Part shown: piece by piece, positions 8,441 through 16,299 of the stretch | Layout: the number at the start of each line of letters is the position of its first letter | How positions within the stretch are numbered: position 1 is the stretch's first letter | Assembly: GCF_003339815.1 (NCBI RefSeq) | Contig: NZ_PPTT01000014.1 | Location: 1 to 64,000, forward strand | From: Eggerthella sinensis | GTDB lineage: Bacteria; Actinomycetota; Coriobacteriia; Coriobacteriales; Eggerthellaceae | Direction of reading: 5' to 3' | Length of the DNA: 64,000 nt | The notes under the pieces: generated by a model | Seen by the model: only the letters and a program-made list of their open reading frames with translations | The model's database searches: none | What the model was told of the DNA's origin: nothing | Position numbers and translations under genes: made by a program

Positions 8441-9014
8441 GGGAATCGCCCCCCTTCTTGGTCGCGCGCCCGTCCATCGCCTTCACGACGCGATCGCGGA
8501 GGAAGAGCCCGTACAGAGCGGCAGCGACGACCAGGATGACCGGATGGATGTCGAACAGCGCGATACCGGCGAACCCGATAAGCGCCACGAACCAGTTGAA
8601 GTACTTGTTGAGCTGGGCGGGTTTGGCCAACAGGTAGATGGCGTTCAAAACGATGGCCACCACCGCGGGACGGATGCCGTTGAACACGGCCTGCACGACC
8701 GGATAGTCCATGATCTGTTGGAACAGCATCGTCAGCAGGATGACGATGACGATGGACGGCGTGATGACGCCGAGCAGAGCCGCCAGCGCGCCCGGCACCC
8801 GCTTCACCTGGTAGCCGGTGAACGTCGAGACGTTGGTGGAAATGGGCCCCGGCAGGCAGTTGATGAGGCCGATGGCGTCGAGGAACTGCTCGCGCGTCAA
8901 CCACGCGCGCGACGTCGCCTCCTTCAGCACGACCGGGATGACCGCGCTGCCCCCGCCGAGCGTGAACAGGCCGATTTTGAAGAATATCCCGTACAATTGC
9001 AGGATCGTTTTCAT
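8430..9014 (-). CDS. CHR-family (chromate/oxyanion) transporter, half-size subunit 1
   Basis: A 194-residue single-CHR-domain membrane protein. It begins MKTILQLYGIFFKIGLFTLGGGSAVIP and contains LPGPISTNVSTFTGYQ, the counterpart of the PGS/PGP motif in the partner protein. An upstream in-frame extension is rejected because AAAGGAGGG lies just before the ATG at 9014. It sits 58 bases after the sulfatase-maturase gene on the same strand and overlaps its partner by 11 bases, which implies translational coupling. Function as an anion exporter or antiporter is a family-level statement; the link to sulfate is inferred from the operon. Confidence 0.88.
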   Translation of the reverse strand: MKTILQLYGIFFKIGLFTLGGGSAVIPVVLKEATSRAWLTREQFLDAIGLINCLPGPISTNVSTFTGYQVKRVPGALAALLGVITPSIVIVILLTMLFQQIMDYPVVQAVFNGIRPAVVAIVLNAIYLLAKPAQLNKYFNWFVALIGFAGIALFDIHPVILVVAAALYGLFLRDRVVKAMDGRATKKGGDSHAA

Positions 9015-9072
9015 ATGCAACACCCTCCTTTGATCTCTCTCGTGCGCCCCGCAGGCGGAGCGCTCGTGTTCG

Positions 9073-10194
9073 TTACTTTCCCCTGAGCTGCCCCAACAGG
9101 CAGCTGAGTTTCGGATAGGCGTACGCGAAGAAGCTTTTGTACGCGTCGCAGAAGCGGTTTCGGGGAGCCTGCGCCTCACCCCCCAACGGCTCCCAGTAGC
9201 GGCGGCAGCCGCCGCGGCACAAGCGCTCCCACGCGCAGCCGGCGCATGACGCCTTGAGGGCCGCCGATGCTTGCACGAACCCCAGCTCGTCGCGGGCGCG
9301 CTCGATCTCGTCGAGCGTGTCGGTGGCGAGATTGCCCAGCCGATACTCGTCCCGCATGTAGAAATCGCAGGGATACACGCTGCCGTCGGCCTCCACCACG
9401 AGCTGGCGGCTGCACGCGCCGCACAGATCGCACGCCTCAGGCCGCTGCCCGTCCATGAGGTTGAGCAGGTTGACGAAGAAGCGGTGGTAGCGCAGCTCGC
9501 CGCGCTGCGCCGCCCGGTACCACTGGTCGAAGCTCGTCTTGAGGTGCTGCTCGAACCCGTCGGACGTGAGCGACCACGCGTGGCCGCCGGGCTCTTCGTC
9601 CAAAGGATCGAGGCAGGGTATGTACTGCTGGAAGTCGAGGCCTCGGCGCTCGAAGAAGCGCCCGGTGCTCTGCGTGCGGCGCGCGCTCTGCTCCGTGACC
9701 ACCGACAGGATGTTGAACCGCACGCCGTGCTTCTTCAGCAGGCCGATGGACGCCATGACGCGATCGAACGTGCCCCTCCCCTCGACATCCACGCGATTGG
9801 CGTCGTGGATGTCCCGATCGCCGTCGAGCGAGACGCCCACGAGGAAGTCGTGCTCGGCGAAGAACGCGGCCCACTCGTCGTCCAGATCGCAGCCGTTCGT
9901 CTGCAGCGCATGGGAGATGGCGGCCCCGTGCTCGTTGAGCTCGCGCTCGAGCTCGATGAGGCGCCGGTAGAAGGGCAGTCCCGCCAAGGTGGGCTCGCCG
10001 CCCTGAAACGCGATGGTGCAGCGGTCCGTGGCGTAATCGAGCACCCGCGCGAGCACGCCGCGCAGCACGTCCTCGCTCATGACGCCGCAGCAGGGAACGC
10101 GCCGCGCGGCCACCTCGTCGGCGTAGAAGCAGTACGTGCAGCGCATGGTGCACAGCCCCGAAGCCGGCTTCAGCATCACGGTGATTGACGGCAT
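9073..10194 (-). CDS. Anaerobic sulfatase-maturating enzyme (radical SAM/SPASM)
   Basis: A 373-residue radical SAM protein. The CxxxCxxC motif lies at Cys15, Cys19 and Cys22 (GLCTMRCTYCFY), followed by FQGGEPTLAG and GVSLDGDRDIHD. A cysteine-rich SPASM region follows (CDLCGACSR, YPCDFYM, CAGCAWERLCRGGCRR) for two auxiliary [4Fe-4S] clusters. These match anSME, which oxidises a cysteine or serine of a sulfatase to the catalytic formylglycine. The aspartate in QYIPCLD fits the general base of the family. It lies 69 bases downstream of a cysteine-type sulfatase, its obvious client. Confidence 0.94.
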   Translation of the reverse strand: MPSITVMLKPASGLCTMRCTYCFYADEVAARRVPCCGVMSEDVLRGVLARVLDYATDRCTIAFQGGEPTLAGLPFYRRLIELERELNEHGAAISHALQTNGCDLDDEWAAFFAEHDFLVGVSLDGDRDIHDANRVDVEGRGTFDRVMASIGLLKKHGVRFNILSVVTEQSARRTQSTGRFFERRGLDFQQYIPCLDPLDEEPGGHAWSLTSDGFEQHLKTSFDQWYRAAQRGELRYHRFFVNLLNLMDGQRPEACDLCGACSRQLVVEADGSVYPCDFYMRDEYRLGNLATDTLDEIERARDELGFVQASAALKASCAGCAWERLCRGGCRRYWEPLGGEAQAPRNRFCDAYKSFFAYAYPKLSCLLGQLRGK

Positions 10195-10224
10195 GGCGGA
10201 TTCGACCCCCTTCTCATCCGGTGC

Positions 10225-10250
10225 GGGGCGGCCTGCAGCCGGGCCGCCCC
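10225..10250 (-). other. Intercistronic RNA hairpin between sulfatase and maturase genes
   Basis: A perfect 9 bp stem, GGGGCGGCC (10225-10233) pairing with GGCCGCCCC (10242-10250), fills most of the 69 base gap between the sulfatase stop and the maturase start. There is no following T-run, so it is more likely an mRNA-stability or processing element than a terminator (inference). Confidence 0.5.
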
Positions 10251-10263
10251 CGAAACGTGCTTT

Positions 10264-11730
10264 CTAACGAGCGCTCTTCCCATCGTCCATGCCCAGCCCC
10301 TCGGGCACGGCGCTGAACGGCGTGAGGCCGCGCGCGGCCACGGCCTTGAGCCCGCCGGCGGAATCGAGCAGCGCCTTCTGGTCGGCGAACGACTGCGCCG
10401 TGACCTGCTCGGTGTCGCAGATTTCCTCGAGGTCGGCCAACAGCTCGGCCACCTTGCCGGCGTGCGCGGGGTCGGCCCCGAGGTCGTTCATCTCCCGAGG
10501 ATCGTCCTCGAGGTTGAACAGCGAGCACGTGTCGTAGGTCATGTACTTGACGAGCTTCCACGCGCCCTTGCGCACCATGAAGATGCTCGAGCGCCAGCCG
10601 GAGCAGTGGTACTCGCTGAAGACGACGCGGTCGGGATCGTTCTCGCCGTCGATGGTCTTCATGAGGGAGACGCCGGGCAGCGCCCGCTCCTCGTCGGTCG
10701 TCTCGACGCCGTGGAAGTCCATGAGCGTGGGATAGATGTCGAGGATGGACGCCGGGGCGCTCGTGCGCGTGCCGACCGGGATGTCGGGACCCGCGGCGAT
10801 GAGCGGGATGCGCACGGAGCCCTCGTACATGTTCGATTTGAAGAAGATGCCGTGGTCGCCGGCGGAATCGCCGTGGTCGTCCAGATAGATGACGCGGGTG
10901 GTGTCCTTGAGGCCGGCCTCTTCCAGAGCGTTCATCACGACGCCCACCTGCTGGTCGAGGAACGTGACCATGGCGTAGTAGGTAGCGATGGCGCGCTGCA
11001 GCTCCTCGGGCGTCACGTGCTCGTCCATCTGCACGCGCTCCTTGTACGCCTGGACGGCGGGGTGCAGGCTGGAAGGGTCGTACCACTGCTCGGGGATGGG
11101 GAACTGGTCGAACGGCTTGTACAGATCGAGGATATCCTCGGGCGCGATCAGCGGATAGTGCGGCGTCACGAAGCCCACGTACAGACACCACGGACCCTCG
11201 GCCGCCGTGGCCTCCTCCTTGAGGTACCGCGCGGCGTGCTCGGCGATGTTGCGGTCGTAGTGCAGGTAGTCGGAATCGCCGGCGCCCGCGTGCTGGACAT
11301 GCTCGCGCAACCTCGTCGTACCCGTGCCGCTGTTGCGCGCGGCGGTCATCATGTCGCCCACGCCTCCCTTGGCGTTGAGCGGGATGCGCTGGCCGGGGAA
11401 CGTGTGCTCGGAATCGTCCTTGAAGTGCAGCTTGCCGATGGTGGACACCGACACGCCGGCCTCCTTCAAGCGACGGCCCCACGACATCTCGTCGCCCGTG
11501 AACGGGTGGGCGTTGTCCCAGTATCCGTGGCGATGCGCGTAGTCGCCGCACGCCAGCGAGGCGCGGGCGGGCACGCAGATGGGGGTGGAGGTGTACGCGC
11601 AATCGAACACGGTGCCCTCGCGGGCGAGCGCATCGAGGTTGGGCGTATGCACCTTCGCGTTGCCGTAGCAGCCGGTGATCTCCGGGTTATGCTGGTCGCA
11701 GCAGATGACGAGGGTGTTCGCTGGCTTCAT
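10264..11730 (-). CDS. Type I sulfatase, cysteine type, no signal peptide
   Basis: A 488-residue alkaline-phosphatase-fold sulfatase. The signature C-x-P-x-R is at Cys52-Val-Pro-Ala-Arg56 (in STPICVPARASLACG), so the nucleophile would be formylglycine made from Cys52 by the adjacent anSME. Metal-binding residues are expected at Asp12 (CCDQHN) and in YLDDHGDSAGDHG. KLHFKD is also present. The chosen ATG at 11730 has AAGGGGAAC upstream; the longer in-frame extension has no site. The N-terminus MKPANTLVICC is not a signal peptide, so the enzyme looks cytoplasmic and its substrate would have to be imported. The substrate is unknown; choline-sulfatase-like and aryl-sulfatase-like activities are both possible. 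Confidence 0.92.
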   Translation of the reverse strand: MKPANTLVICCDQHNPEITGCYGNAKVHTPNLDALAREGTVFDCAYTSTPICVPARASLACGDYAHRHGYWDNAHPFTGDEMSWGRRLKEAGVSVSTIGKLHFKDDSEHTFPGQRIPLNAKGGVGDMMTAARNSGTGTTRLREHVQHAGAGDSDYLHYDRNIAEHAARYLKEEATAAEGPWCLYVGFVTPHYPLIAPEDILDLYKPFDQFPIPEQWYDPSSLHPAVQAYKERVQMDEHVTPEELQRAIATYYAMVTFLDQQVGVVMNALEEAGLKDTTRVIYLDDHGDSAGDHGIFFKSNMYEGSVRIPLIAAGPDIPVGTRTSAPASILDIYPTLMDFHGVETTDEERALPGVSLMKTIDGENDPDRVVFSEYHCSGWRSSIFMVRKGAWKLVKYMTYDTCSLFNLEDDPREMNDLGADPAHAGKVAELLADLEEICDTEQVTAQSFADQKALLDSAGGLKAVAARGLTPFSAVPEGLGMDDGKSAR

Positions 11731-11789
11731 GTAGTTCCCCTTTCTCCTGAGGTGCCTTGTGGCGCGATCCATCCTAAACGGGCGCGGAT

Positions 11790-11809
11790 GCATAGGAGAA
11801 ATAGCCATT
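11790..11809 (-). promoter_or_regulatory. 20 bp element upstream of the sulfatase operon, partner of 7790-7809
   Basis: Coding-strand sequence AATGGCTATTTCTCCTATGC, 60 bases before the sulfatase start. It agrees at 17 of 20 positions with the element before the dehydratase operon, in the same orientation and at nearly the same distance. It lies in the divergent sulfatase/LysR intergenic region. Confidence 0.45.
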
Positions 11810-11853
11810 TGGACAGGGGATGCGTGCAATTCGAATGGTGCAGCTTCGCAATG

Positions 11854-11869
11854 GGAATAGATTTATTCC
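11854..11869. promoter_or_regulatory. Inverted repeat in the sulfatase/LysR divergent region (possible operator)
   Basis: Perfect short inverted repeat GGAATA-N4-TATTCC, 47 bases before the LysR start. LysR-type proteins commonly bind such dyads in the intergenic region they share with a divergent target operon. This is a candidate site only. Confidence 0.4.
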
Positions 11870-11915
11870 GGTGGGCATAGTAGACTTTCAGGTGTTCCCC
11901 GTCTGAGAGGAAAGC

Positions 11916-12902
11916 ATGCAGATCGAGACGCTCCGCGAGTTCATCGCCGTCGTGCAGTACGGCAGCTTCACCGGCGCCGCCAAGGCGCTCTATCTCTCCC
12001 AGCCGACGCTTTCCAAGCACATCGCCGCCTTCGAGAAGCAGATCGGCTACAAGCTGTTCTTCGACGAGCGCCCGCTCATCCTCACCGAAGCCGGGCGCAT
12101 CGCCATGGAGTACGCGAGCAGCGTCGTGTCGCAGACCGAGACCATGCAGCTGCGCCTCGAGGGCCTCAAGCACCAGAAGCCCGAGCTCGTGCGCATCCAG
12201 GACCTCACGTTCTTCGAGCACCTTTCGCTGCGCTCGCAGGACGTCAAGAAAGCCGTGCGCGAGCGCTACCCCAACATCACGTTCGAGACGGTGAAGTGCA
12301 AGACGCACCAGACCTCGCGCGAGGCGCTCGAAGCCGGCACCATCGACGTCGGCTTCCAGTTCAACATCACCGAATCGCCGTTCCAGCCGCCCGTCGACAT
12401 GCCGGGCACCGTGCGCATGCAGCCCCTCTACGGTTCCCTCGGGCAGTTCCGCCTCGGCGTGCCGAAGGGCTCCCCGCTGCTCGCGCAGGACAAGCGCCTG
12501 CGCCTGAAGGACTTCGCCAATCAGCGGTTCTTCATCATCGCGAACCGCAACTACGACGCCTTCATCCACGATTTCCGCTCGCTGTGCCTGCGCGAGGGCT
12601 TCCTGCCGCAAATCGAGTTCGTCACGGTCAGCAACAACCGCGACTTCTGGATGCGCGATTACGGCGACGGGGTGGTCTTCCTCGACGCCACGCAGCGCAC
12701 CGGCTTCACGTCGGCCGACGACTACCTCGCCGACAAGTACAAGGCCGTGCGCCCGTTCGGCCACGAGCAGACGCTGTACGTGGTGATCTCGCTGCTCACG
12801 CGCAACGAGAAGCACGGGCCGGCGCTGCAATCGTTCTTGGACATCGTGCGAGAGACGGAGGACGCGAACCTCGAGCGCATGAAGGCCGAGGGGCTGGAAT
12901 AG
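11916..12902 (+). CDS. LysR-family transcriptional regulator, divergent from the sulfatase operon
   Basis: A 328-residue LysR protein. The N-terminal winged helix-turn-helix reads METLREFIAVVQYGSFTGAAKALYLSQPTLSKH in outline (residues 1-60), and a periplasmic-binding-protein-like effector domain follows. The start has GAGAGGAAAGC immediately upstream. It is transcribed away from the sulfatase-anSME-CHR operon with a 185 base shared promoter region, the classical LysR arrangement, so control of that operon in response to the sulfate ester or its product is likely (inference). Confidence 0.9.
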   Translation: MQIETLREFIAVVQYGSFTGAAKALYLSQPTLSKHIAAFEKQIGYKLFFDERPLILTEAGRIAMEYASSVVSQTETMQLRLEGLKHQKPELVRIQDLTFFEHLSLRSQDVKKAVRERYPNITFETVKCKTHQTSREALEAGTIDVGFQFNITESPFQPPVDMPGTVRMQPLYGSLGQFRLGVPKGSPLLAQDKRLRLKDFANQRFFIIANRNYDAFIHDFRSLCLREGFLPQIEFVTVSNNRDFWMRDYGDGVVFLDATQRTGFTSADDYLADKYKAVRPFGHEQTLYVVISLLTRNEKHGPALQSFLDIVRETEDANLERMKAEGLE

Positions 12903-13123
12903 CGTCGAGCGACGGGGCGCGCTCCCCCACCAGGCACGATACGAGCCTCAGTGACCCCTCTACTGCTTTTTTTGCGATGCTTCGTTTTTCAGTATCGTCC
13001 GATTACTGCATTGTTAACGATGCGTCGGATGGTTGACGATCCCTATGATGGTTGCAGATTTTCGAGCGTGTGGGAAGCGCGCCCGGGGACCTGTCGTGAT
13101 AGAAAAACCGTCAAGGAGGAAGC

Positions 13124-13909
13124 ATGGCAGATTACTTTGGTACCGACACCGTCGTATCCGAACTTCGCGAGGATGGCCTTCTGATCATCCGCATCAACCG
13201 TCCCGACGTGGCGAACGCCCTCAACGGCGAGACCTCCAAAGCCATGGAGAACATCATGAACAACGCTGAGGCCGACCCCGCGGTTCGCGCCATCATCGTG
13301 ACCGGCACCGGCAAGGTGTTCTGCGCCGGCGAGGACCTCTCCGAGCTCTCCGAAGGCGGCGAGTGCCAGACCGTGACCGAGCACGGCTTCGGCGGCCTCA
13401 CGGCCCGTCTGTGCTCCAAGCCCGTCATCGCGGCGTGCAACGGCTCCGCGGCCGGCGGCGGCATGGAGATCGCGCTGTCCTGCGACATGGTGGTCGCCTC
13501 CGAGCGCGCCAAGTTCGGCTGCACCGAAGTGGGCCTCGGCATCATCGCCTCCACGGGCGGCCTCGTGCGCCTCGCCCGCGACGTGAACCGCAAGGACTGC
13601 ATGGAGCTGCTGCTCACCGGCAAGAAGATCCTGGCTCCCGAGGCCAAGGCGCTCGGCCTGATCAACTACGTCGTGCCGGCTGAGGAAGTCATGGACAAGG
13701 CCATCGAGCTGGCCGAGCAGTGCCTGAAGAACGCGCCGCTGGCCCTGAAGTGGACGAAGTACATCGTGCACGCCGCCGACCAGATGTCCGAAGAGGACGC
13801 CATGCGCTACTCCGACGCCGCCTACCGCTTCCTCGAGAAGACCGCCGACGGCATCGAGGGCCCGGCCGCCTTCGTCGAGAAGCGCACGCCGATGTGGCAG
13901 GGCAAGTAG
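13124..13909 (+). CDS. Enoyl-CoA hydratase/isomerase (crotonase family, CaiD-like)
   Basis: A 261-residue crotonase. It has the oxyanion-hole segments FCAGEDLSEL and NGSAAGGGMEIALSCDM, and both usual catalytic glutamates are in place (GGGMEIA and CTEVGLG). It would add water across, or isomerise, a 2,3-enoyl-CoA. AAGGAGGAAGC precedes the ATG. It stands alone, with a strong terminator 30 bases after its stop, and has no pathway genes beside it; it may serve one of the CoA-ester modules elsewhere in the window. The substrate is unknown. Confidence 0.9.
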   Translation: MADYFGTDTVVSELREDGLLIIRINRPDVANALNGETSKAMENIMNNAEADPAVRAIIVTGTGKVFCAGEDLSELSEGGECQTVTEHGFGGLTARLCSKPVIAACNGSAAGGGMEIALSCDMVVASERAKFGCTEVGLGIIASTGGLVRLARDVNRKDCMELLLTGKKILAPEAKALGLINYVVPAEEVMDKAIELAEQCLKNAPLALKWTKYIVHAADQMSEEDAMRYSDAAYRFLEKTADGIEGPAAFVEKRTPMWQGK

Positions 13910-13938
13910 CTTCTCGCGACAACGTCGCCGCGCTTCCG

Positions 13939-13971
13939 AAGAACCCCGGGTACGCCCGGGGTTCTTTTTTT
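13939..13971 (+). terminator. Rho-independent terminator after the crotonase gene
   Basis: Stem GAACCCCGGG / CCCGGGGTTC with a short loop, followed by seven T residues on the plus strand. It separates the crotonase from the sigma factor operon. Confidence 0.92.
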
Positions 13972-14054
13972 GTATAGTCGCGAGCGAACTTTTTTCTGCG
14001 AGAAGCGCTCGTTTGCCGCTCGCAGCGCGTTATAGGCGTCAGGAGGTGAAAAGC

Positions 14055-14549
14055 TTGAGCCCACGACCATACGACGACGCGTCGGATGCGGAGCGCTTGG
14101 CGCTGCGGCATTACGACGACGTGTACCGCTACTGCTACCGGCACAGCGGCTCGCGCGAGGACGCGCAGGATGCGACCCAGGAGGTGTTCCTCCGCTTCGT
14201 GCGCAACCAGCATCGCTACTCCGAGCGCGGCAAGCCGCTGGCCTACCTGCTGGTCATCGCGCGCAACGTCTGCGCCGACAGCTTCCGCGCGCGGCGCGCC
14301 CAGGTTCCGCTCGACGAGCAGACGGCCGACCCCCGCCCCGAGAGCTGCGGGCTCGAGCTGGCCGATATGATCTCCAAGCTGCCCGACGACGAGCGGGAGA
14401 TCATCGCCTTGAAGTACGACCAGGGCCTGACGACGGTGGAAATCGGCGCGGTCACGGGGCTTTCGCGCTTCGCCGTGGCCCGAAAGCTGAAAAGCGCGCT
14501 CGCGGATCTGCGACACCAGATGACGCTGGCCGAACGAGGACAGAGGTGA
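14055..14549 (+). CDS. ECF-type RNA polymerase sigma factor
   Basis: A 164-residue sigma-70 family protein. Region 2 is visible in RHYDDVYRYCYRHSGSREDAQDATQEVFLRF and region 4 in LPDDEREIIALKYDQGLTTVEIGAVTGLS. The start is the TTG at 14055: AGGAGGTGAA lies eight bases upstream, while the in-frame ATG 14 codons earlier has no site. The gene is followed after four bases by a membrane protein gene and then an ABC exporter, all on the same strand, so it probably controls its own operon together with the exporter. The downstream membrane protein may act as its regulator (inference). Confidence 0.9.
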   Translation: MSPRPYDDASDAERLALRHYDDVYRYCYRHSGSREDAQDATQEVFLRFVRNQHRYSERGKPLAYLLVIARNVCADSFRARRAQVPLDEQTADPRPESCGLELADMISKLPDDEREIIALKYDQGLTTVEIGAVTGLSRFAVARKLKSALADLRHQMTLAERGQR

Positions 14550-14553
14550 GACC

Positions 14554-15369
14554 ATGAACGATCGCGACCTGAAACGGGCCCTGCAAGCCCATTTCGACGA
14601 GAACCGCCCGGAACCCGACGAGGCCGCCAAGGCGGCGGCCCTGGCCCTCGTCGCGGCCGCCGCGGCCGACGAGGCCGACGCGCACGCGCTCGCCGCCCTG
14701 GGCGATGCACGCGCCGGGGCCTTCGCCTCGTTCCCGCGCTTCGTCATGGGGCAGGTGCGCTTCGTGAGCGGCAGGGTGTGGGCCGCGCAAGCCGCGCTGC
14801 TGGCCGCCGCGTTCGCCGTGTGCGCCTGGTACCGCGCGGGATTGGAGGCCGCGCCCGCCATCGCGGCCATCGCGGCGCTCACGGTGGCCGTCGGGTTGCC
14901 GGAGCTGCTCAAGAGCAGCGATCACGGCATGGCCGAGCTGGAGTACGCCTGCCGGTTCGACTGCCGCCACACGGTGCTGGCGCGCTTCGTGATCCTGGGC
15001 CTTTCGGACATCGTCATGCTCACCTGCGCGATGCTGGCCGCCCCCGCCCTGGGAACCCTGCAGCCCGCCGACGTGTTCCTGTTCGCCTGCATCCCGTACT
15101 TCGCCTCCTGCGCCGGCTGCCTGTGGATCGTGAACCATACGAGGGGCCGCATCGGCACGCAGCTCTGCGTCACGCTGACCGCCTCGGCGGCGTTGGCGGC
15201 GATGCTCCTGTGGCAAGCGCTGCCGAAGCTCTACCTGTCCGTTTCCCTCTGGGTGTGGATCGCGCTGTTCTGCATCGTCGTCGCCGCGACCTTCTCGCAG
15301 GCGAGAAGCTACCTCAGGCGCGTCGAGTTCGGACTCGACCACCTGCAGCACCAACCGAACGCCCGATGA
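14554..15369 (+). CDS. Membrane protein downstream of the ECF sigma factor (possible anti-sigma factor)
   Basis: A 271-residue protein with a charged, Ala-rich N-terminal cytoplasmic part (about residues 1-60, MNDRDLKRALQAHFDENRPEP at the start) and about six hydrophobic helices after residue 70. It has no clear zinc-binding anti-sigma motif (H-x3-C-x2-C). Its position four bases after an ECF sigma gene and 21 bases before an ABC ATPase gene suggests either a membrane-bound anti-sigma factor or an accessory membrane subunit of the exporter. No family is confidently recognised. Confidence 0.7.
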   Translation: MNDRDLKRALQAHFDENRPEPDEAAKAAALALVAAAAADEADAHALAALGDARAGAFASFPRFVMGQVRFVSGRVWAAQAALLAAAFAVCAWYRAGLEAAPAIAAIAALTVAVGLPELLKSSDHGMAELEYACRFDCRHTVLARFVILGLSDIVMLTCAMLAAPALGTLQPADVFLFACIPYFASCAGCLWIVNHTRGRIGTQLCVTLTASAALAAMLLWQALPKLYLSVSLWVWIALFCIVVAATFSQARSYLRRVEFGLDHLQHQPNAR

Positions 15370-15390
15370 GAGCCACGTAAGGAGCATCGC

Positions 15391-16299
15391 ATGGAATTGA
15401 AACTCGACCGCTTGAGCAAGCAGTTCGGCAGCACGATTGCCGTCGATCGCGTGTCGGCCGTTTTCACGCCGGGGGTCTACGGGCTGCTCGGGGCGAACGG
15501 AGCCGGCAAAACCACCCTCATGCGCATGATCTGCGACGTGCTCAGCCCCACGTCCGGACAGCTGCTCTTCGACGGGCGCGACATCGCGCGCCTCGGGGAG
15601 TCGTACCGCACCAAGCTGGGCTACCTTCCGCAGGACTTCGGCTACTACCCCGATTTCACCGCGCTCGACTTCATGCTGTACCTCGCAGCGCTCAAGGGCC
15701 TCAGGCGGCCGCTCGCGCAGCGGCGGACATGGGAGCTGCTGGAGCTGGTGGGATTGCAGGACGTGGCGAAGTCGAAGATCAAGACGTTCTCGGGCGGCAT
15801 GAAGCAGCGCCTCGGCATCGCGCAGGCCGCCGTCAACGAGCCGGCCGTGCTCGTGCTCGACGAGCCCACCGCCGGGCTCGACCCGAAAGAGCGCGTGCGC
15901 TTCCGCAACCTGATCTCGAGCTTCTCGCAGGACAAGATCGTCATCCTCTCCACGCACATCGTGTCGGACGTCGAGTGCATCGCCGACGAGATACTCGTCA
16001 TGAAGAAGGGCGCCTTCGTGCTCGACGGCACCCCGGCGCGCATCGTCGAGCAGGTGCGCGGCAAGGTATGGGAGTGTCGCGTCGACGCGCGCGCGGCCGA
16101 CGAGATGGCGGCGCGGCTGTGCGTGAGCAACATGCACTACGACGCGACGGGCGGCGCCGTGCTGCGCGTGGTGAGCGACCGACCGCCCATCGCGGGCGCC
16201 GAACCCCTTGCGCCCACGCTCGAGGATCTGTACCTGCACCTGTTCCGAGACGAAGCGCCGATGCCGACGGCGCACCGGCAAGGAGGCCGTCATGCGTGA
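15391..16299 (+). CDS. ABC transporter ATP-binding protein
   Basis: A 302-residue ABC ATPase. It has Walker A GANGAGKTTL, signature FSGGMKQRLGIAQ, Walker B VLVLDEPTAGLDP and the switch histidine in LSTHIVSDVE. The C-terminal extension after about residue 215 is typical of exporters of the antibiotic/multidrug type. It is preceded by AAGGAG, and its last eight bases overlap the permease start. It powers export with the ABC-2 permease encoded next; the substrate is unknown. Confidence 0.93.
   Translation: MELKLDRLSKQFGSTIAVDRVSAVFTPGVYGLLGANGAGKTTLMRMICDVLSPTSGQLLFDGRDIARLGESYRTKLGYLPQDFGYYPDFTALDFMLYLAALKGLRRPLAQRRTWELLELVGLQDVAKSKIKTFSGGMKQRLGIAQAAVNEPAVLVLDEPTAGLDPKERVRFRNLISSFSQDKIVILSTHIVSDVECIADEILVMKKGAFVLDGTPARIVEQVRGKVWECRVDARAADEMAARLCVSNMHYDATGGAVLRVVSDRPPIAGAEPLAPTLEDLYLHLFRDEAPMPTAHRQGGRHA

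Noticed and set aside
7898-9014. A chromate resistance determinant
   Set aside because: CHR half-proteins fit by family, but they are the last genes of a sulfatase operon with no chrB or other metal-resistance gene, so chromate need not be the physiological substrate.
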